From assembly GCF_044386045.1 (NCBI RefSeq), contig NZ_JBISCD010000040.1:682001-746000 (forward strand): a stretch of DNA of 64,000 bases, read 5' to 3'. Within the stretch, counting starts at the first letter, position 1; each line of letters starts with the position of its first letter. Below, one piece after another: positions 51,772 to 60,963 of this stretch. The position numbers and the translations under genes are program-made. Below the pieces are notes generated by a model that was given only the letters and a program-made list of their open reading frames with translations, ran no database searches and was not told where the DNA came from. The DNA comes from Thalassobellus sediminis. Lineage in GTDB: Bacteria; Bacteroidota; Bacteroidia; Flavobacteriales; Flavobacteriaceae.

Positions 51772-53643
51772 ATGTTTAACGAGGTTTATGATGTTATAGT
51801 TGTTGGTGCAGGTCATGCAGGAAGTGAAGCTGCTGCTGCTGCTGCCAACATGGGAAGCAAAACACTGCTTGTTACCATGAGCTTGCAAAACATTGCGCAA
51901 ATGTCTTGTAATCCTGCTATGGGTGGAATTGCTAAAGGACAAATTGTAAGAGAGATTGATGCCCTTGGTGGATATAGTGGTATTGTTTCTGATACGTCTG
52001 CTATTCAATTTAAAATGCTTAATAAATCTAAAGGACCTGCCATGTGGAGTCCGAGGGTGCAAAGTGATAGAATGCGTTTTGCAGAGGATTGGAGATTGCT
52101 TTTAGAAGGCACGCCTAATCTTGATTTTTATCAAGAAATGGTGTCTGGTTTGTTAGTAGAAAATCATAAAGTTGTTGGTATAAAAACATCTTTAGGTGTT
52201 GAGATAAAATCTAAGTCTGTTGTTCTTACAAATGGTACTTTTTTAAATGGATTAATACATATAGGCGATAAGAATTTTGGTGGAGGAAGAGCAGGTGAAA
52301 AAGCAGCAACAGGAATTACAGAACAATTGGTTGGTTTAGGTTTTGAATCTGGTAGAATGAAAACAGGAACACCTCCAAGAGTTGATGGACGATCTTTAGA
52401 TTTTTCTAAAATGGTTGAACAGCCTGGTGATGTAAATCCTGAAAAATTCTCTTATTTAGATATTACAAAACCATTAGAAAATCAACGTTCTTGTCACATG
52501 ACTTACACGAGTCTTGAGGTTCATGATTTGCTTCGTGAAGGCTTTGATAGGTCGCCAATGTTCAATGGTAGAATTAAAAGTTTAGGACCGCGTTATTGTC
52601 CGTCTATTGAAGATAAGATTAATAGGTTTGCAGATAAGGATAGGCATCAATTATTTATAGAACCAGAAGGTTGGAAAACCTGTGAGGTTTATGTTAATGG
52701 GTTTTCAACATCGCTTCCAGAAGATGTTCAATTTAAAGCCTTGCGTTCGGTAGTTGGTTTTGAAAATGTTAAATTCTTCAGACCTGGTTATGCTATAGAA
52801 TATGATTATTTTCCACCCACACAATTAAAGCATACGTTAGAAACTAAGTTGGTTGAAGGTTTGTATTTCGCTGGTCAAATAAATGGTACTACTGGTTACG
52901 AAGAAGCAGCTTCTCAAGGTTTAATGGCGGGTATAAATGCAAGTTTAAAAACTCAGGAAAAAGAGCCTTTTACTCTAAGAAGGGATGAGGCTTATATAGG
53001 TGTTCTAATAGACGATTTAATTACTAAAGGCACAGAAGAGCCTTATAGGATGTTTACCTCAAGAGCTGAATATAGAACCTTGTTACGTCAAGATAATGCC
53101 GATTTACGATTAACGCCTAAAGGTTTTGAAATTGGTTTAGCTACGGAAAAGCGACTTAAACGTATGGAGCAAAAACATAATGATGCTAAAAAGTTTGTTA
53201 AGTTTTTTGCTGATACAAGTGTAAAACCAGAAGAGGCTAATCCTGTTTTAGAATCTAAAGGATCTTCTTTGGTTAAACAATCGGATAAGATGTTTAAGAT
53301 ATTTTCTAGACCTAATATTACGATTTATGATGTTAGAAAATTTGAAGCAGTAGAACAATATATTCAAGATAATAATTTAGATAATGAAGTTATTGAGCAA
53401 GCTGAAATTCAAGTTAAATATTCTGGATATATAGTTAAAGAAAAAAACAACGCAGATAAACTAACTAGATTAGAATATGTAAAAATTCCTGATAATTTCG
53501 ACTATTCACAAATTAAATCTATGAGTTTTGAAGCGCGTGAAAAGCTTAAAAAAATACAACCAACAACGGTGTCTCAAGCATCAAGAATTAGTGGTGTTTC
53601 TCCAAATGATATTTCTGTATTATTAGTTTATATGGGAAGATAA
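51772..53643 (+). CDS. mnmG: tRNA uridine-5-carboxymethylaminomethyl modification enzyme MnmG (GidA)
   Basis: 623 residues. The FAD-binding GxGxxG motif is VGAGHAGSEAA (11-21), followed by MSCNPAMGGIAKGQIVREID, KTGTPPRVDGRSLDF, QINGTTGYEEAASQG and the C-terminal YIVKEK and SRISGVSPNDISVLLVY. With MnmE it builds the cmnm5 modification at U34 of several tRNAs in the cytoplasm. mnmG is often near the replication origin, and the parS sites on both sides fit that. Confidence 0.97.
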   Translation: MFNEVYDVIVVGAGHAGSEAAAAAANMGSKTLLVTMSLQNIAQMSCNPAMGGIAKGQIVREIDALGGYSGIVSDTSAIQFKMLNKSKGPAMWSPRVQSDRMRFAEDWRLLLEGTPNLDFYQEMVSGLLVENHKVVGIKTSLGVEIKSKSVVLTNGTFLNGLIHIGDKNFGGGRAGEKAATGITEQLVGLGFESGRMKTGTPPRVDGRSLDFSKMVEQPGDVNPEKFSYLDITKPLENQRSCHMTYTSLEVHDLLREGFDRSPMFNGRIKSLGPRYCPSIEDKINRFADKDRHQLFIEPEGWKTCEVYVNGFSTSLPEDVQFKALRSVVGFENVKFFRPGYAIEYDYFPPTQLKHTLETKLVEGLYFAGQINGTTGYEEAASQGLMAGINASLKTQEKEPFTLRRDEAYIGVLIDDLITKGTEEPYRMFTSRAEYRTLLRQDNADLRLTPKGFEIGLATEKRLKRMEQKHNDAKKFVKFFADTSVKPEEANPVLESKGSSLVKQSDKMFKIFSRPNITIYDVRKFEAVEQYIQDNNLDNEVIEQAEIQVKYSGYIVKEKNNADKLTRLEYVKIPDNFDYSQIKSMSFEAREKLKKIQPTTVSQASRISGVSPNDISVLLVYMGR

Positions 53644-53673
53644 ATTTAGCTAAAAATGGGTTTTGTTTACAAA

Positions 53674-53689
53674 CGTTCCACGTGGAACA
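53674..53689. promoter_or_regulatory. parS: parS site (ParB binding), downstream of mnmG
   Basis: The 14-bp core GTTCCACGTGGAAC (53675-53688) is identical to the one at 51685-51698; the first outer base is C instead of T. It lies 31 bp after the mnmG stop. Confidence 0.86.
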
Positions 53690-53777
53690 TAAAACATTTT
53701 AGATAAAATATTGTCGTTCTTGTGTAGACAGGAATCTATATTTAAAAGATATTTTTATAAATAACATTCGTGAATTC

Positions 53778-54638
53778 GTGGCAAAACAAAACTCAAATCA
53801 AGCGTATTTAAAAGTAAAAGATTATTCTGTTTCAGGTGAAGAATTTCAGTTAATTCAAAACTCTAAATATGGTTTTCTTGAAACTACTCCGCAACCATCT
53901 TTAGATAAATTACCCGAATATTACGAAAGTGAAGATTATATTTCGCATACAGATTCACAAAGAAATCTTTTTGAAAAAGTATATCATTTAGTTAGAACTA
54001 TCTCTTTAAAAAAGAAATTAAAACTAATTAATTCCTTTCCTTTAGAAAATAAAAGCTTATTAGATATTGGATGTGGTACAGGTGATTTTCTTCAAACAGC
54101 GAAAGATAATAATTGGAATGTTACAGGAATTGAACCAAACGAACAGGCAAGAGGTATTGCAAATAAAAAAACAAACGACTCTGTTTTTAATACAAAACAG
54201 CTTTCAAAATTTGAATTGGAAAGTTTTGATGTTATTACGCTTTGGCATGTGTTGGAGCATTTACCAAATTTAGAAGAACAAATAACAATTATTAAAAAAT
54301 TACTAAAACCAAACGGTACTTTAATAATTGCGGTTCCTAATTATAAAAGTTACGATGCTTTATATTATAAAAGTTATTGGGCTGCTTTTGATGTACCAAG
54401 ACACCTTTGGCATTTTAATAAAGAATCTATTTCTAAATTAGTCTCAAAAGCATCTATGAAAGTGGAAAAAGTAAAACCAATGTTATTTGATGCTTTTTAT
54501 GTGAGCTTGCTTTCAGAAAAATATAAGTCTGGAAAAATGAATCCTATTAAAGGCTTTTGGATTGGGTTACTTTCAAATTTAAAATCTTTTAAGACAAAAG
54601 AAGCTTCATCTTTAATTTACATCATTAAAAACAAGTAA
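53778..54638 (+). CDS. Class I SAM-dependent methyltransferase
   Basis: 286 residues from a GTG start. Motif I is SLLDIGCGTGDFLQ (about 95-108), followed by VTGIEPNEQARGIA, FDVITLWHVLEHLPN and LKPNGTLIIAVPN, all of a Rossmann methyltransferase. The N-terminal 80 residues (GFLETTPQPSLDKLPEYYES) resemble the leader seen in methyltransferases acting on glycans or lipids, but the substrate cannot be named. It follows mnmG and the second parS site. Confidence 0.85.
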   Translation: MAKQNSNQAYLKVKDYSVSGEEFQLIQNSKYGFLETTPQPSLDKLPEYYESEDYISHTDSQRNLFEKVYHLVRTISLKKKLKLINSFPLENKSLLDIGCGTGDFLQTAKDNNWNVTGIEPNEQARGIANKKTNDSVFNTKQLSKFELESFDVITLWHVLEHLPNLEEQITIIKKLLKPNGTLIIAVPNYKSYDALYYKSYWAAFDVPRHLWHFNKESISKLVSKASMKVEKVKPMLFDAFYVSLLSEKYKSGKMNPIKGFWIGLLSNLKSFKTKEASSLIYIIKNK

Positions 54639-55009
54639 AACACATTTCTGTAAACGATGTTAGCTTTTGTTGAGTGCATCTGTCTAAATACAAGTCGATT
54701 TTTTAAAAGTGTCTTAAAACGCTTTATTTAAGCTTGTTTTTAATAAGATTTGTTTATCTTTTTGTGTTAAAGGTATAAGGATTTATTATAAAGTTGTTTT
54801 TGAAGTGTATTTTACTTTTCAGTTAAATTGTATGCTTAAAAGATTCATATTAAAAATTTTCTAAAAATATTTTTTAAGTAGAACTTAACATTTATTTATT
54901 TTAAGAATTATATATTTCAAAAATAATTCCGTTTCACATTATAGTTTACTTTATTACATTTGTTCGGAATTAAAAAAAATCAACCAAATAGAAACGAATA
55001 AAAAAACAG
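54639..55009. other. AT-rich intergenic region before the Skp-like gene
   Basis: About 370 bp without a gene on either strand. I see nothing beyond a -7 promoter element at 54955-54962. No terminator hairpin and no DnaA boxes were recognised. Confidence 0.6.
54955..54962 (+). promoter_or_regulatory. Candidate -7 element before the Skp-like gene
   Basis: TACATTTG matches TAnnTTTG and lies 47 bp before the ATG at 55010. The same octamer serves pgk. Confidence 0.5.
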
Positions 55010-55531
55010 ATGAAAAAAATTATTTATGTTGCCTTAGCTATGTTAGTTTTAGCTTCTTGTCAAAAGTCAAATAAAATTGGTTTTGTTGATAATGGAACAA
55101 TTATTAATGATTATCAAGAAAAGATAGATTTAGAAGCAAGGTTTAAAATAAAACAAGAGGCTTACTCAAAGAAATTTGATAGTATTGACCAAGCATTTCA
55201 ATTAGAAGTACAAAAATTTCAAACAGATGCAAAGAGAATGGCTCAAGCCAAAGCTCAGCAAAAATATCAAGAACTTGGTCAAAAAAAGCAAGTTCTTGAT
55301 CAGCAAAGACAAATTGAGGCACAACAGTTTCAACAATCTTTTCAAGCAGAATTAGATTCTATAATAGTTAAGGTAAAAGATTTTGTTAAAGACTACGGTA
55401 AAACAAATGGATATACTTACATTTTAGGAACTAGTGATGCTGCTGCAACGGTTATGTATGGTGCAGATGAAAATGATTTAACAAAGGCCGTTTTAGATGC
55501 TCTAAATGCTGAAGCTAAAAAAGAAGATTAA
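55010..55531 (+). CDS. OmpH/Skp-family lipoprotein
   Basis: 173 residues. Lipoprotein signal LAMLVLASC (Cys about 17). Then KIGFVDNGTIINDYQEK, a long Gln/Lys-rich coiled coil (about 40-115) and a C-terminal segment with YTYILGTSDAAATVMYG, the Skp/OmpH arrangement of a small body with two helical arms. Skp-type chaperones carry outer-membrane proteins through the periplasm; a lipid-anchored version is inferred here. Single gene with its own promoter and terminator. Confidence 0.88.
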   Translation: MKKIIYVALAMLVLASCQKSNKIGFVDNGTIINDYQEKIDLEARFKIKQEAYSKKFDSIDQAFQLEVQKFQTDAKRMAQAKAQQKYQELGQKKQVLDQQRQIEAQQFQQSFQAELDSIIVKVKDFVKDYGKTNGYTYILGTSDAAATVMYGADENDLTKAVLDALNAEAKKED

Positions 55532-55560
55532 TCTTTAAGATTCTGTTAATCAAATTATTA

Positions 55561-55595
55561 AATGCTTGTTAAAAGAAATTTTGACAAGCATTTTT
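55561..55595 (+). terminator. Intrinsic terminator after the Skp-like gene
   Basis: AATGCTTGT (55561-55569) pairs with ACAAGCATT (55584-55592), followed by a T-run. It lies between convergent genes. Confidence 0.82.
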
Positions 55596-55602
55596 GTTTT
55601 AA

Positions 55603-56757
55603 TTACTCCGCTTTTTTATGAAGTAATCGCGTTAACTTTATGCTTAAATCGGTTAAAATAATTTTAGAATTTCCGTTACGCTCAATATGGTAAATAGCGT
55701 CTTGTAGCTCATTAGAAATATCCATAATATTATTGCCATGTACAAAAGGAGCGAAGTTTTCTAGTTTAAACTTTTCTGTTTTAGGTTCTAAATACACTAA
55801 ATCTGTTGCATTGTAATTTAGTAATAAGGCTTGACGGAAAAAATCTAAACAAAAATTAAGAAATTGTTTTTGAGTTTCTCGTCCTGTTTTAGCAATATCT
55901 TCACTCCAAGAAATTAAATCGTGTATAGCAGCTTTATTACCTTTGGCTTTAAAAGCACTTCGAATCCAGAAAATAAACCAAGTTTCAAACTGAATATCTT
56001 CAGAATCTTGATATACCAAATCGCACGCTTTATTGTAATTTCCGTTAGATTGATGTGCTATTTTAGTAGCAACATTCATATCTAAATTATACTGTTTTAC
56101 TAAAGCGTCTTTAATAACGTCTTCTGCTAAAGGAGGAAAATGTAATATTTGGCAACGCGACCGTATGGTATTAATTATTTGCTCTTCGTCTTCAGCTATA
56201 AGAATAAAAATGGTTTTATTTGGTGGCTCTTCAATAAGTTTTAAAAGCTTGTTGGCACAAGCAATATTCATTTTTTCTGCCATCCAAATTACCATCACTT
56301 TATAACCGCCTTCATAAGACTTTAAAACAAGTGATTTTACAATGTCATGGGCTTCATCAACACCAATCTGCCCTTGTTTATTGTCAACACCTAAAAGTTT
56401 ATACCAATCAAATAAATTACCGTAAGGCTGTTCTTTTAAAAGTTGGCGCCATTCTTCTAAATAATGACTAGAAACGGGGTGATTTTTAGCTTTATCGGTG
56501 GTTGTTACCGGAAATGCAAAATGTAAATCGGGATGCGAAACATTATTGAATTTTAAGTTGCAAGCCTCATTGCCTGTGTTGTTTTCTCCACTGGTATTAC
56601 TACATAATATATATTGCGCATAAGCAATAGCCATTGGCAAAGTACCTGAACCTTCGTTACCAACAAACAATTGGGCATGTGGAATTCTACCATTATCAAC
56701 ACTTGTGGTTAAATGGTTTTTAATATGATCTTGTCCTAAAACATCTTGAAAAAGCAT
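55603..56757 (-). CDS. holB: DNA polymerase III, delta-prime subunit
   Basis: 384 residues. AAA+ clamp-loader fold: VLGQDHIKNHL, IPHAQLFVGNEGSGT where the Walker A lysine is missing (as in delta-prime, which does not hydrolyse ATP), EAHDIVKSLVLKSYEGGYKVMVI (abridged: GGYKVMVIW), AEKMNIACANKLLKLIEEPP and TIRSRCQILHFPPL (SRC motif). It is part of the clamp loader that places the beta clamp on DNA. It is convergent with the Skp-like gene. Confidence 0.92.
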   Translation of the reverse strand: MLFQDVLGQDHIKNHLTTSVDNGRIPHAQLFVGNEGSGTLPMAIAYAQYILCSNTSGENNTGNEACNLKFNNVSHPDLHFAFPVTTTDKAKNHPVSSHYLEEWRQLLKEQPYGNLFDWYKLLGVDNKQGQIGVDEAHDIVKSLVLKSYEGGYKVMVIWMAEKMNIACANKLLKLIEEPPNKTIFILIAEDEEQIINTIRSRCQILHFPPLAEDVIKDALVKQYNLDMNVATKIAHQSNGNYNKACDLVYQDSEDIQFETWFIFWIRSAFKAKGNKAAIHDLISWSEDIAKTGRETQKQFLNFCLDFFRQALLLNYNATDLVYLEPKTEKFKLENFAPFVHGNNIMDISNELQDAIYHIERNGNSKIILTDLSIKLTRLLHKKAE

Positions 56758-56916
56758 AAAAACAAAAGTAAATGAATTTTTTCATTTTGAAATTCAAAAA
56801 ACGAAATGAAATAAATATGAATACAAAAATTATCCTTTTTGTTTTAACATTTTTTTGTAACAAACAGAATAAAAACCGACTTACTTTTATAAACAAAAAC
56901 TGCTTATTGATATAAA

Positions 56917-57981
56917 ATGACTCAAAACGCCATTCTTTTTATTCCTGATATTTCTGGTTTTACAGAATTTGTGCATCATACAGATATTAGCCATAGTAGG
57001 CATATTATATCTGAACTATTAGAACTTTTAATAGACAGTAATAATATGGGTTTAGAATTAGCTGAAATTGAGGGTGATGCTTTGTTTCTATATAAGCTAG
57101 AAAATCAGGTTAATGTTTCAGAATTAGAACAACAAATTGAAGCCATGTATTTGGCATTTCATAAGCATATAAAACGGTACGAGTATCAGCGCATTTGTCA
57201 TTGTGGAGCTTGTTCTTCAGCATACAATTTAAAGTTGAAATTTGTTGTGCATTATGGCGATATAGAATTTTTAACGGTTAAAGATTCTGTAAAACCTTAT
57301 GGCAGAAACGTTATTCAGGTGCATCGATTATTAAAAAACAATGTAACACTTAATGAATACGCACTTTTTACTGAAAATGTGAAACCATTAACAGATGAAA
57401 ATGAAAAGAATAAACTAGTAGCAGAATATGATTTTGGAACGATAACTTATACTTTTAAGGCACTTTCTCATTTAAAAGAAAAGTTACCTAAAATAGAACC
57501 AATTCCAGATGATGTACCTAAACACAAATTGTTTAGTCAAACAGAAGTCATTAAAATATCTGCTCCGGAGTTATACGAAGTTATTAGTAATTTTGATTAT
57601 AGATTACTTTGGGTTAAAGGTGTAGATAAGTTTGAATATGAAAAAAACAAGGTAAATAGAGCAGGTACAAAGCATAAATGTTTAATAAATAAAAATCAAG
57701 AAGTAAATTTTGCAACGGTTATTAAATCGAGCAATAAAAATCAGTTAGTTTATGGAGAAAGCACAACAGATGCTTCTTTTACAAAAAGGTTGAGTAGTTA
57801 TTTTGTTTTAGACGAAACAGACGCAGGCTTTACCAAGTTAACTATTGAGGTTTTTGCAGATTTAAATGTCATTGGGCTTTTAATGAAATCTTTTTTAAAG
57901 AAAGGGTTGAAAAATAATATTTCAGAAAACATTAAAGAGCTAATTATATTAATTGATTCTGGTTTTTCGCCTCAAACTTAG
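56917..57981 (+). CDS. DUF2652 protein: cyclase-like N-terminus plus SRPBCC C-terminus
   Basis: 354 residues, no signal peptide. The N-terminal half (about 1-190) resembles a class III nucleotide cyclase core: LFIPDISGFTEFV at the start (compare the DIxGFT metal motif) and LAEIEGDALFLYK (compare the GD segment), with a CHCGACSS cysteine cluster at about 93-100. The C-terminal half (about 205-350) looks like an SRPBCC/START hydrophobic-ligand domain (VIKISAPELYEVISNFDYRLLW). DUF2652 has no known function. Whether it makes a cyclic nucleotide is unproven. Confidence 0.78.
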   Translation: MTQNAILFIPDISGFTEFVHHTDISHSRHIISELLELLIDSNNMGLELAEIEGDALFLYKLENQVNVSELEQQIEAMYLAFHKHIKRYEYQRICHCGACSSAYNLKLKFVVHYGDIEFLTVKDSVKPYGRNVIQVHRLLKNNVTLNEYALFTENVKPLTDENEKNKLVAEYDFGTITYTFKALSHLKEKLPKIEPIPDDVPKHKLFSQTEVIKISAPELYEVISNFDYRLLWVKGVDKFEYEKNKVNRAGTKHKCLINKNQEVNFATVIKSSNKNQLVYGESTTDASFTKRLSSYFVLDETDAGFTKLTIEVFADLNVIGLLMKSFLKKGLKNNISENIKELIILIDSGFSPQT

Positions 57982-58041
57982 TTTGAAAGTCTTCTTTTTT
58001 TAAAATCTTTATTATCTATATCGTTTTCGTGAAAAAACACA

Positions 58042-58072
58042 TTTGAAAGGGTTGTTTAATTAGTTACATTTG
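58042..58072 (+). promoter_or_regulatory. pgk promoter (-33 and -7)
   Basis: TTTG (58042-58045), 19 bp, TACATTTG (58065-58072). It matches the Bacteroidota consensus TTTG-N19-21-TAnnTTTG and is the best complete promoter in the window. The start codon is 35 bp further. Confidence 0.75.
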
Positions 58073-58107
58073 TGAAATAATTACTTATAAAACAAAACAA
58101 TATCCAG

Positions 58108-59295
58108 ATGAGAACTCTTAATGATTTTAATTTTGAAAATAAAAAAGCATTAATTCGTGTAGATTTTAATGTGCCACTAAATGATAAGTTTGAAGTTACA
58201 GACGCTACAAGAATAGTATCTGCAAAACCAACAATTATTAAGATTTTAGAAGATGGTGGAAGCTGTATTTTAATGTCTCACTTAGGGCGACCAAAAGGAT
58301 TTCAAGATGAGTTTTCTTTAAAGCATATTGCGGCTAAAGTTGAAGATATTTTAGGTGTAGAAGTAAAATTTGTAGCAGATTGTATTGGAGAAGATGTTGA
58401 AGCTGCTGCAGCAAGCTTAGAACCAGGACAAATTTTATTATTAGAAAACTTACGTTACTATAAAGAAGAAACTGCTGGCGATAAAGCTTTTGCTGAAAAA
58501 CTGTCTAAATTAGGAGACATTTATGTAAATGATGCTTTTGGTACTGCGCATAGAGCACACGCTTCAACTACTATTGTTGCTCAATTTTTTGAAGGTAAAA
58601 AATGCTTCGGAAGTTTATTAGCGCAAGAAATAGAAAGCATTCAAAAAGTAATGGAAACAGGTGAAAAACCTGTTTTAGCTGTACTTGGTGGTGCTAAAGT
58701 GTCTTCAAAAATTACAATTATAGAAAACATACTAGATAAGGTAGACCACTTAATAATAGGTGGAGGTATGTCTTTTACATTTGTTAAAGCTCAAGGCGGA
58801 AAAATAGGAAATTCTATTTGTGAAGACGATAAAATGGAATTGGCTTTAGATATTTTAAAGCAAGCAAAAGAGAAAAACGTACAAATTCATATTCCTGTTG
58901 ATGTTGTTGCTGCCGATGATTTTAGCAATGATGCGAATACACAAATACTAGATATTACTGCAATTCCTGATGGCTGGGAAGGTGTTGATGCAGGACCAAA
59001 ATCTATTAAATTATTCCATGATGTTGTTATGGAATCTAAAACTATACTTTGGAACGGACCTCTTGGTGTTTTCGAAATGGAAAGTTTTGCAAACGGAACA
59101 ATCGAGTTAGGTAATTCAATTGCCGAATCTACTAAAAACGGAGCCTTTTCACTTGTTGGTGGAGGCGATTCTGTAGCAGCTGTAAAACAGTTTGGTTTCG
59201 AATATAAAGTAAGTTATGTAAGTACTGGTGGAGGCGCTATGTTAGAAAGTTTAGAAGGTAAAACACTTCCTGGAATTGCTGCTATTTTAGAATAA
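58108..59295 (+). CDS. pgk: Phosphoglycerate kinase
   Basis: 395 residues, standard size. RVDFNVPLND near the N-terminus, SHLGRPKG, LLENLRYYKEE, NDAFGTAHRAHAST, VLGGAKVSSKI, and near the end WNGPLGVFEME, SLVGGGDSVAA and STGGGAMLESLEG, all classic PGK blocks. It transfers the phosphate of 1,3-bisphosphoglycerate to ADP in glycolysis. It probably heads a small transcript with the lytic transglycosylase 80 bp downstream, since no terminator lies between. Confidence 0.98.
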   Translation: MRTLNDFNFENKKALIRVDFNVPLNDKFEVTDATRIVSAKPTIIKILEDGGSCILMSHLGRPKGFQDEFSLKHIAAKVEDILGVEVKFVADCIGEDVEAAAASLEPGQILLLENLRYYKEETAGDKAFAEKLSKLGDIYVNDAFGTAHRAHASTTIVAQFFEGKKCFGSLLAQEIESIQKVMETGEKPVLAVLGGAKVSSKITIIENILDKVDHLIIGGGMSFTFVKAQGGKIGNSICEDDKMELALDILKQAKEKNVQIHIPVDVVAADDFSNDANTQILDITAIPDGWEGVDAGPKSIKLFHDVVMESKTILWNGPLGVFEMESFANGTIELGNSIAESTKNGAFSLVGGGDSVAAVKQFGFEYKVSYVSTGGGAMLESLEGKTLPGIAAILE

Positions 59296-59375
59296 ACACT
59301 ATTTAGTTTTCAAATTCCCTTAAAAAATACGATTTTAGCCATAATATCGTTCACTAACAAACTGAACTTGATTTT

Positions 59376-60941
59376 ATGGCTTTTCGTTTTTTTATACTAT
59401 TATTACTTCTCAATATTGGAACTTGTTTTTCTCAAAATCAAGATTCTATTTCATCACAAGCAATTAGTATTAAGGATTCCGTAATCGACGGAAAAGCTAA
59501 TGTTATTAAAGTAATTGAAGTTGAAACGGATAGTTTTTCAATTAAAAATTTAAAGGATAATAAATTAGCAGCTCAGTTTGATGAAAAGTGGTATGAAGAA
59601 TTATACAGTACAGCCTTGTATGATACCATTTATAAATCGGTAGCTGAACTTACCTTTGAAGAGATTGATTATCCAGAATTACCAACCGATACCCTTAAAG
59701 TAAGATTAAAAGAATTAGATGCCAGAACACCTTTTAATGTGGAATATAACCCAGCTTTAGAAAGTGTAATAAAATCGTATTTAAAACATAGAAGGAGGCA
59801 TTTACAAAAGCTAATAACTTTAAGTGCGTTTTATTTCCCGCTATTTGAAAAGGAATTAGATAATTATAATATTCCTTTAGAAATAAAGTATTTAGCAATT
59901 GTAGAGTCGGCTTTAAAACCCAGAGCAAAGTCTAGAGTAGGCGCTACAGGTTTGTGGCAGTTTATGTTTGCTACAGGTAAAATGTATGGATTAGATGTGA
60001 GCAGTTATGTTGATGAACGTAGCGATCCTATTAAATCTACCGAAGCTGCATCAAAATATTTATCTAAGCTCTATGAAATTTTTGGAGATTGGGACTTGGC
60101 TTTAGCAGCTTATAATTCTGGACCAGGAAATGTTTCAAAAGCAATCAGGCGGTCTGGAGGGTATAAAAATTACTGGAATATTCGTCATAATTTACCAAGG
60201 GAAACGGCAGGGTATTTACCCGCGTTTCTAGCAAATATGTATATTTTTGAATATGCTGAAGAACACGGATTTAAGAAAATGAAACCTGAGGTAGCATATT
60301 TTGAAACCGACACCGTAAGAGTGAAAGAAATGATTACGCTCGATCAAGTTTCAGAAGTTACAGGAACTCCAGTTGAAGAACTTCAATTTTTGAATCCATC
60401 GTATAAATTAGATATCATTCCATTTATTAAAGGAGAAAATTATGCTTTGCGATTACCAAATGAAGTTGTTGGTAAATTTGTAAATAATGAAGATAGTATT
60501 TATGCCTTTGCTAAAGCAGAATTTGCTAAACGAGAAAAGCCTTTACCTCAATTTTTTAATGCGAATGATAGAATTCGATATAAAGTAAAATCGGGTGATT
60601 ATTTAGGGAAAATATCTAGAATTTATGGGGTGAGAGTTAGTGATATAAAAAGATGGAATGGTTTGCGTAATAATAATTTAAAAATTGGTCAACGATTAAC
60701 CATTTACCCTCGAAAACCTTATGCAGCCGTATCTACTTCAACAACTAAAATGGTAACAAAAAAATCAACATCAAAACCACTTTCAGGAAACATAATAACT
60801 TATACTGTAAAAAGCGGAGATTCGCTTTGGAGTATTTCTCAAAAATTTTCTGGAGTTTCTGTTCAAAATATTAAAGATTGGAACGGTATTAGTGGTAGTA
60901 AATTAAAACCAGGAATGAAACTTAAAATTTCAAAAGGATAA
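59376..60941 (+). CDS. mltD: Membrane-bound lytic murein transglycosylase D-like protein with two LysM domains
   Basis: 521 residues with a signal peptide (ending GTCFSQ, about residue 20). SLT domain at about 140-290: KYLAIVESALKPRAKS (catalytic Glu in VES), GATGLWQFMFATG, ALAAYNSGPGNVSKAI. Then a linker and two LysM domains (about 402-446, RYKVKSGDYLGKISRIYGV; and 472-519, TYTVKSGDSLWSISQKFSGV). It cleaves peptidoglycan glycan strands to 1,6-anhydro-muropeptides in the periplasm. There is no lipobox, unlike E. coli MltD. Probably co-transcribed with the DUF4837 gene 22 bp downstream. Confidence 0.93.
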   Translation: MAFRFFILLLLLNIGTCFSQNQDSISSQAISIKDSVIDGKANVIKVIEVETDSFSIKNLKDNKLAAQFDEKWYEELYSTALYDTIYKSVAELTFEEIDYPELPTDTLKVRLKELDARTPFNVEYNPALESVIKSYLKHRRRHLQKLITLSAFYFPLFEKELDNYNIPLEIKYLAIVESALKPRAKSRVGATGLWQFMFATGKMYGLDVSSYVDERSDPIKSTEAASKYLSKLYEIFGDWDLALAAYNSGPGNVSKAIRRSGGYKNYWNIRHNLPRETAGYLPAFLANMYIFEYAEEHGFKKMKPEVAYFETDTVRVKEMITLDQVSEVTGTPVEELQFLNPSYKLDIIPFIKGENYALRLPNEVVGKFVNNEDSIYAFAKAEFAKREKPLPQFFNANDRIRYKVKSGDYLGKISRIYGVRVSDIKRWNGLRNNNLKIGQRLTIYPRKPYAAVSTSTTKMVTKKSTSKPLSGNIITYTVKSGDSLWSISQKFSGVSVQNIKDWNGISGSKLKPGMKLKISKG

Positions 60942-60963
60942 TTCTTTAAAATCTAACTTTATT

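Noticed and set aside
51641..55009. A replication origin next to the parS sites
   Set aside because: No DnaA-box cluster, no dnaA and no clear unwinding element were found in 51641-51771 or 54639-55009. Only origin proximity is suggested.
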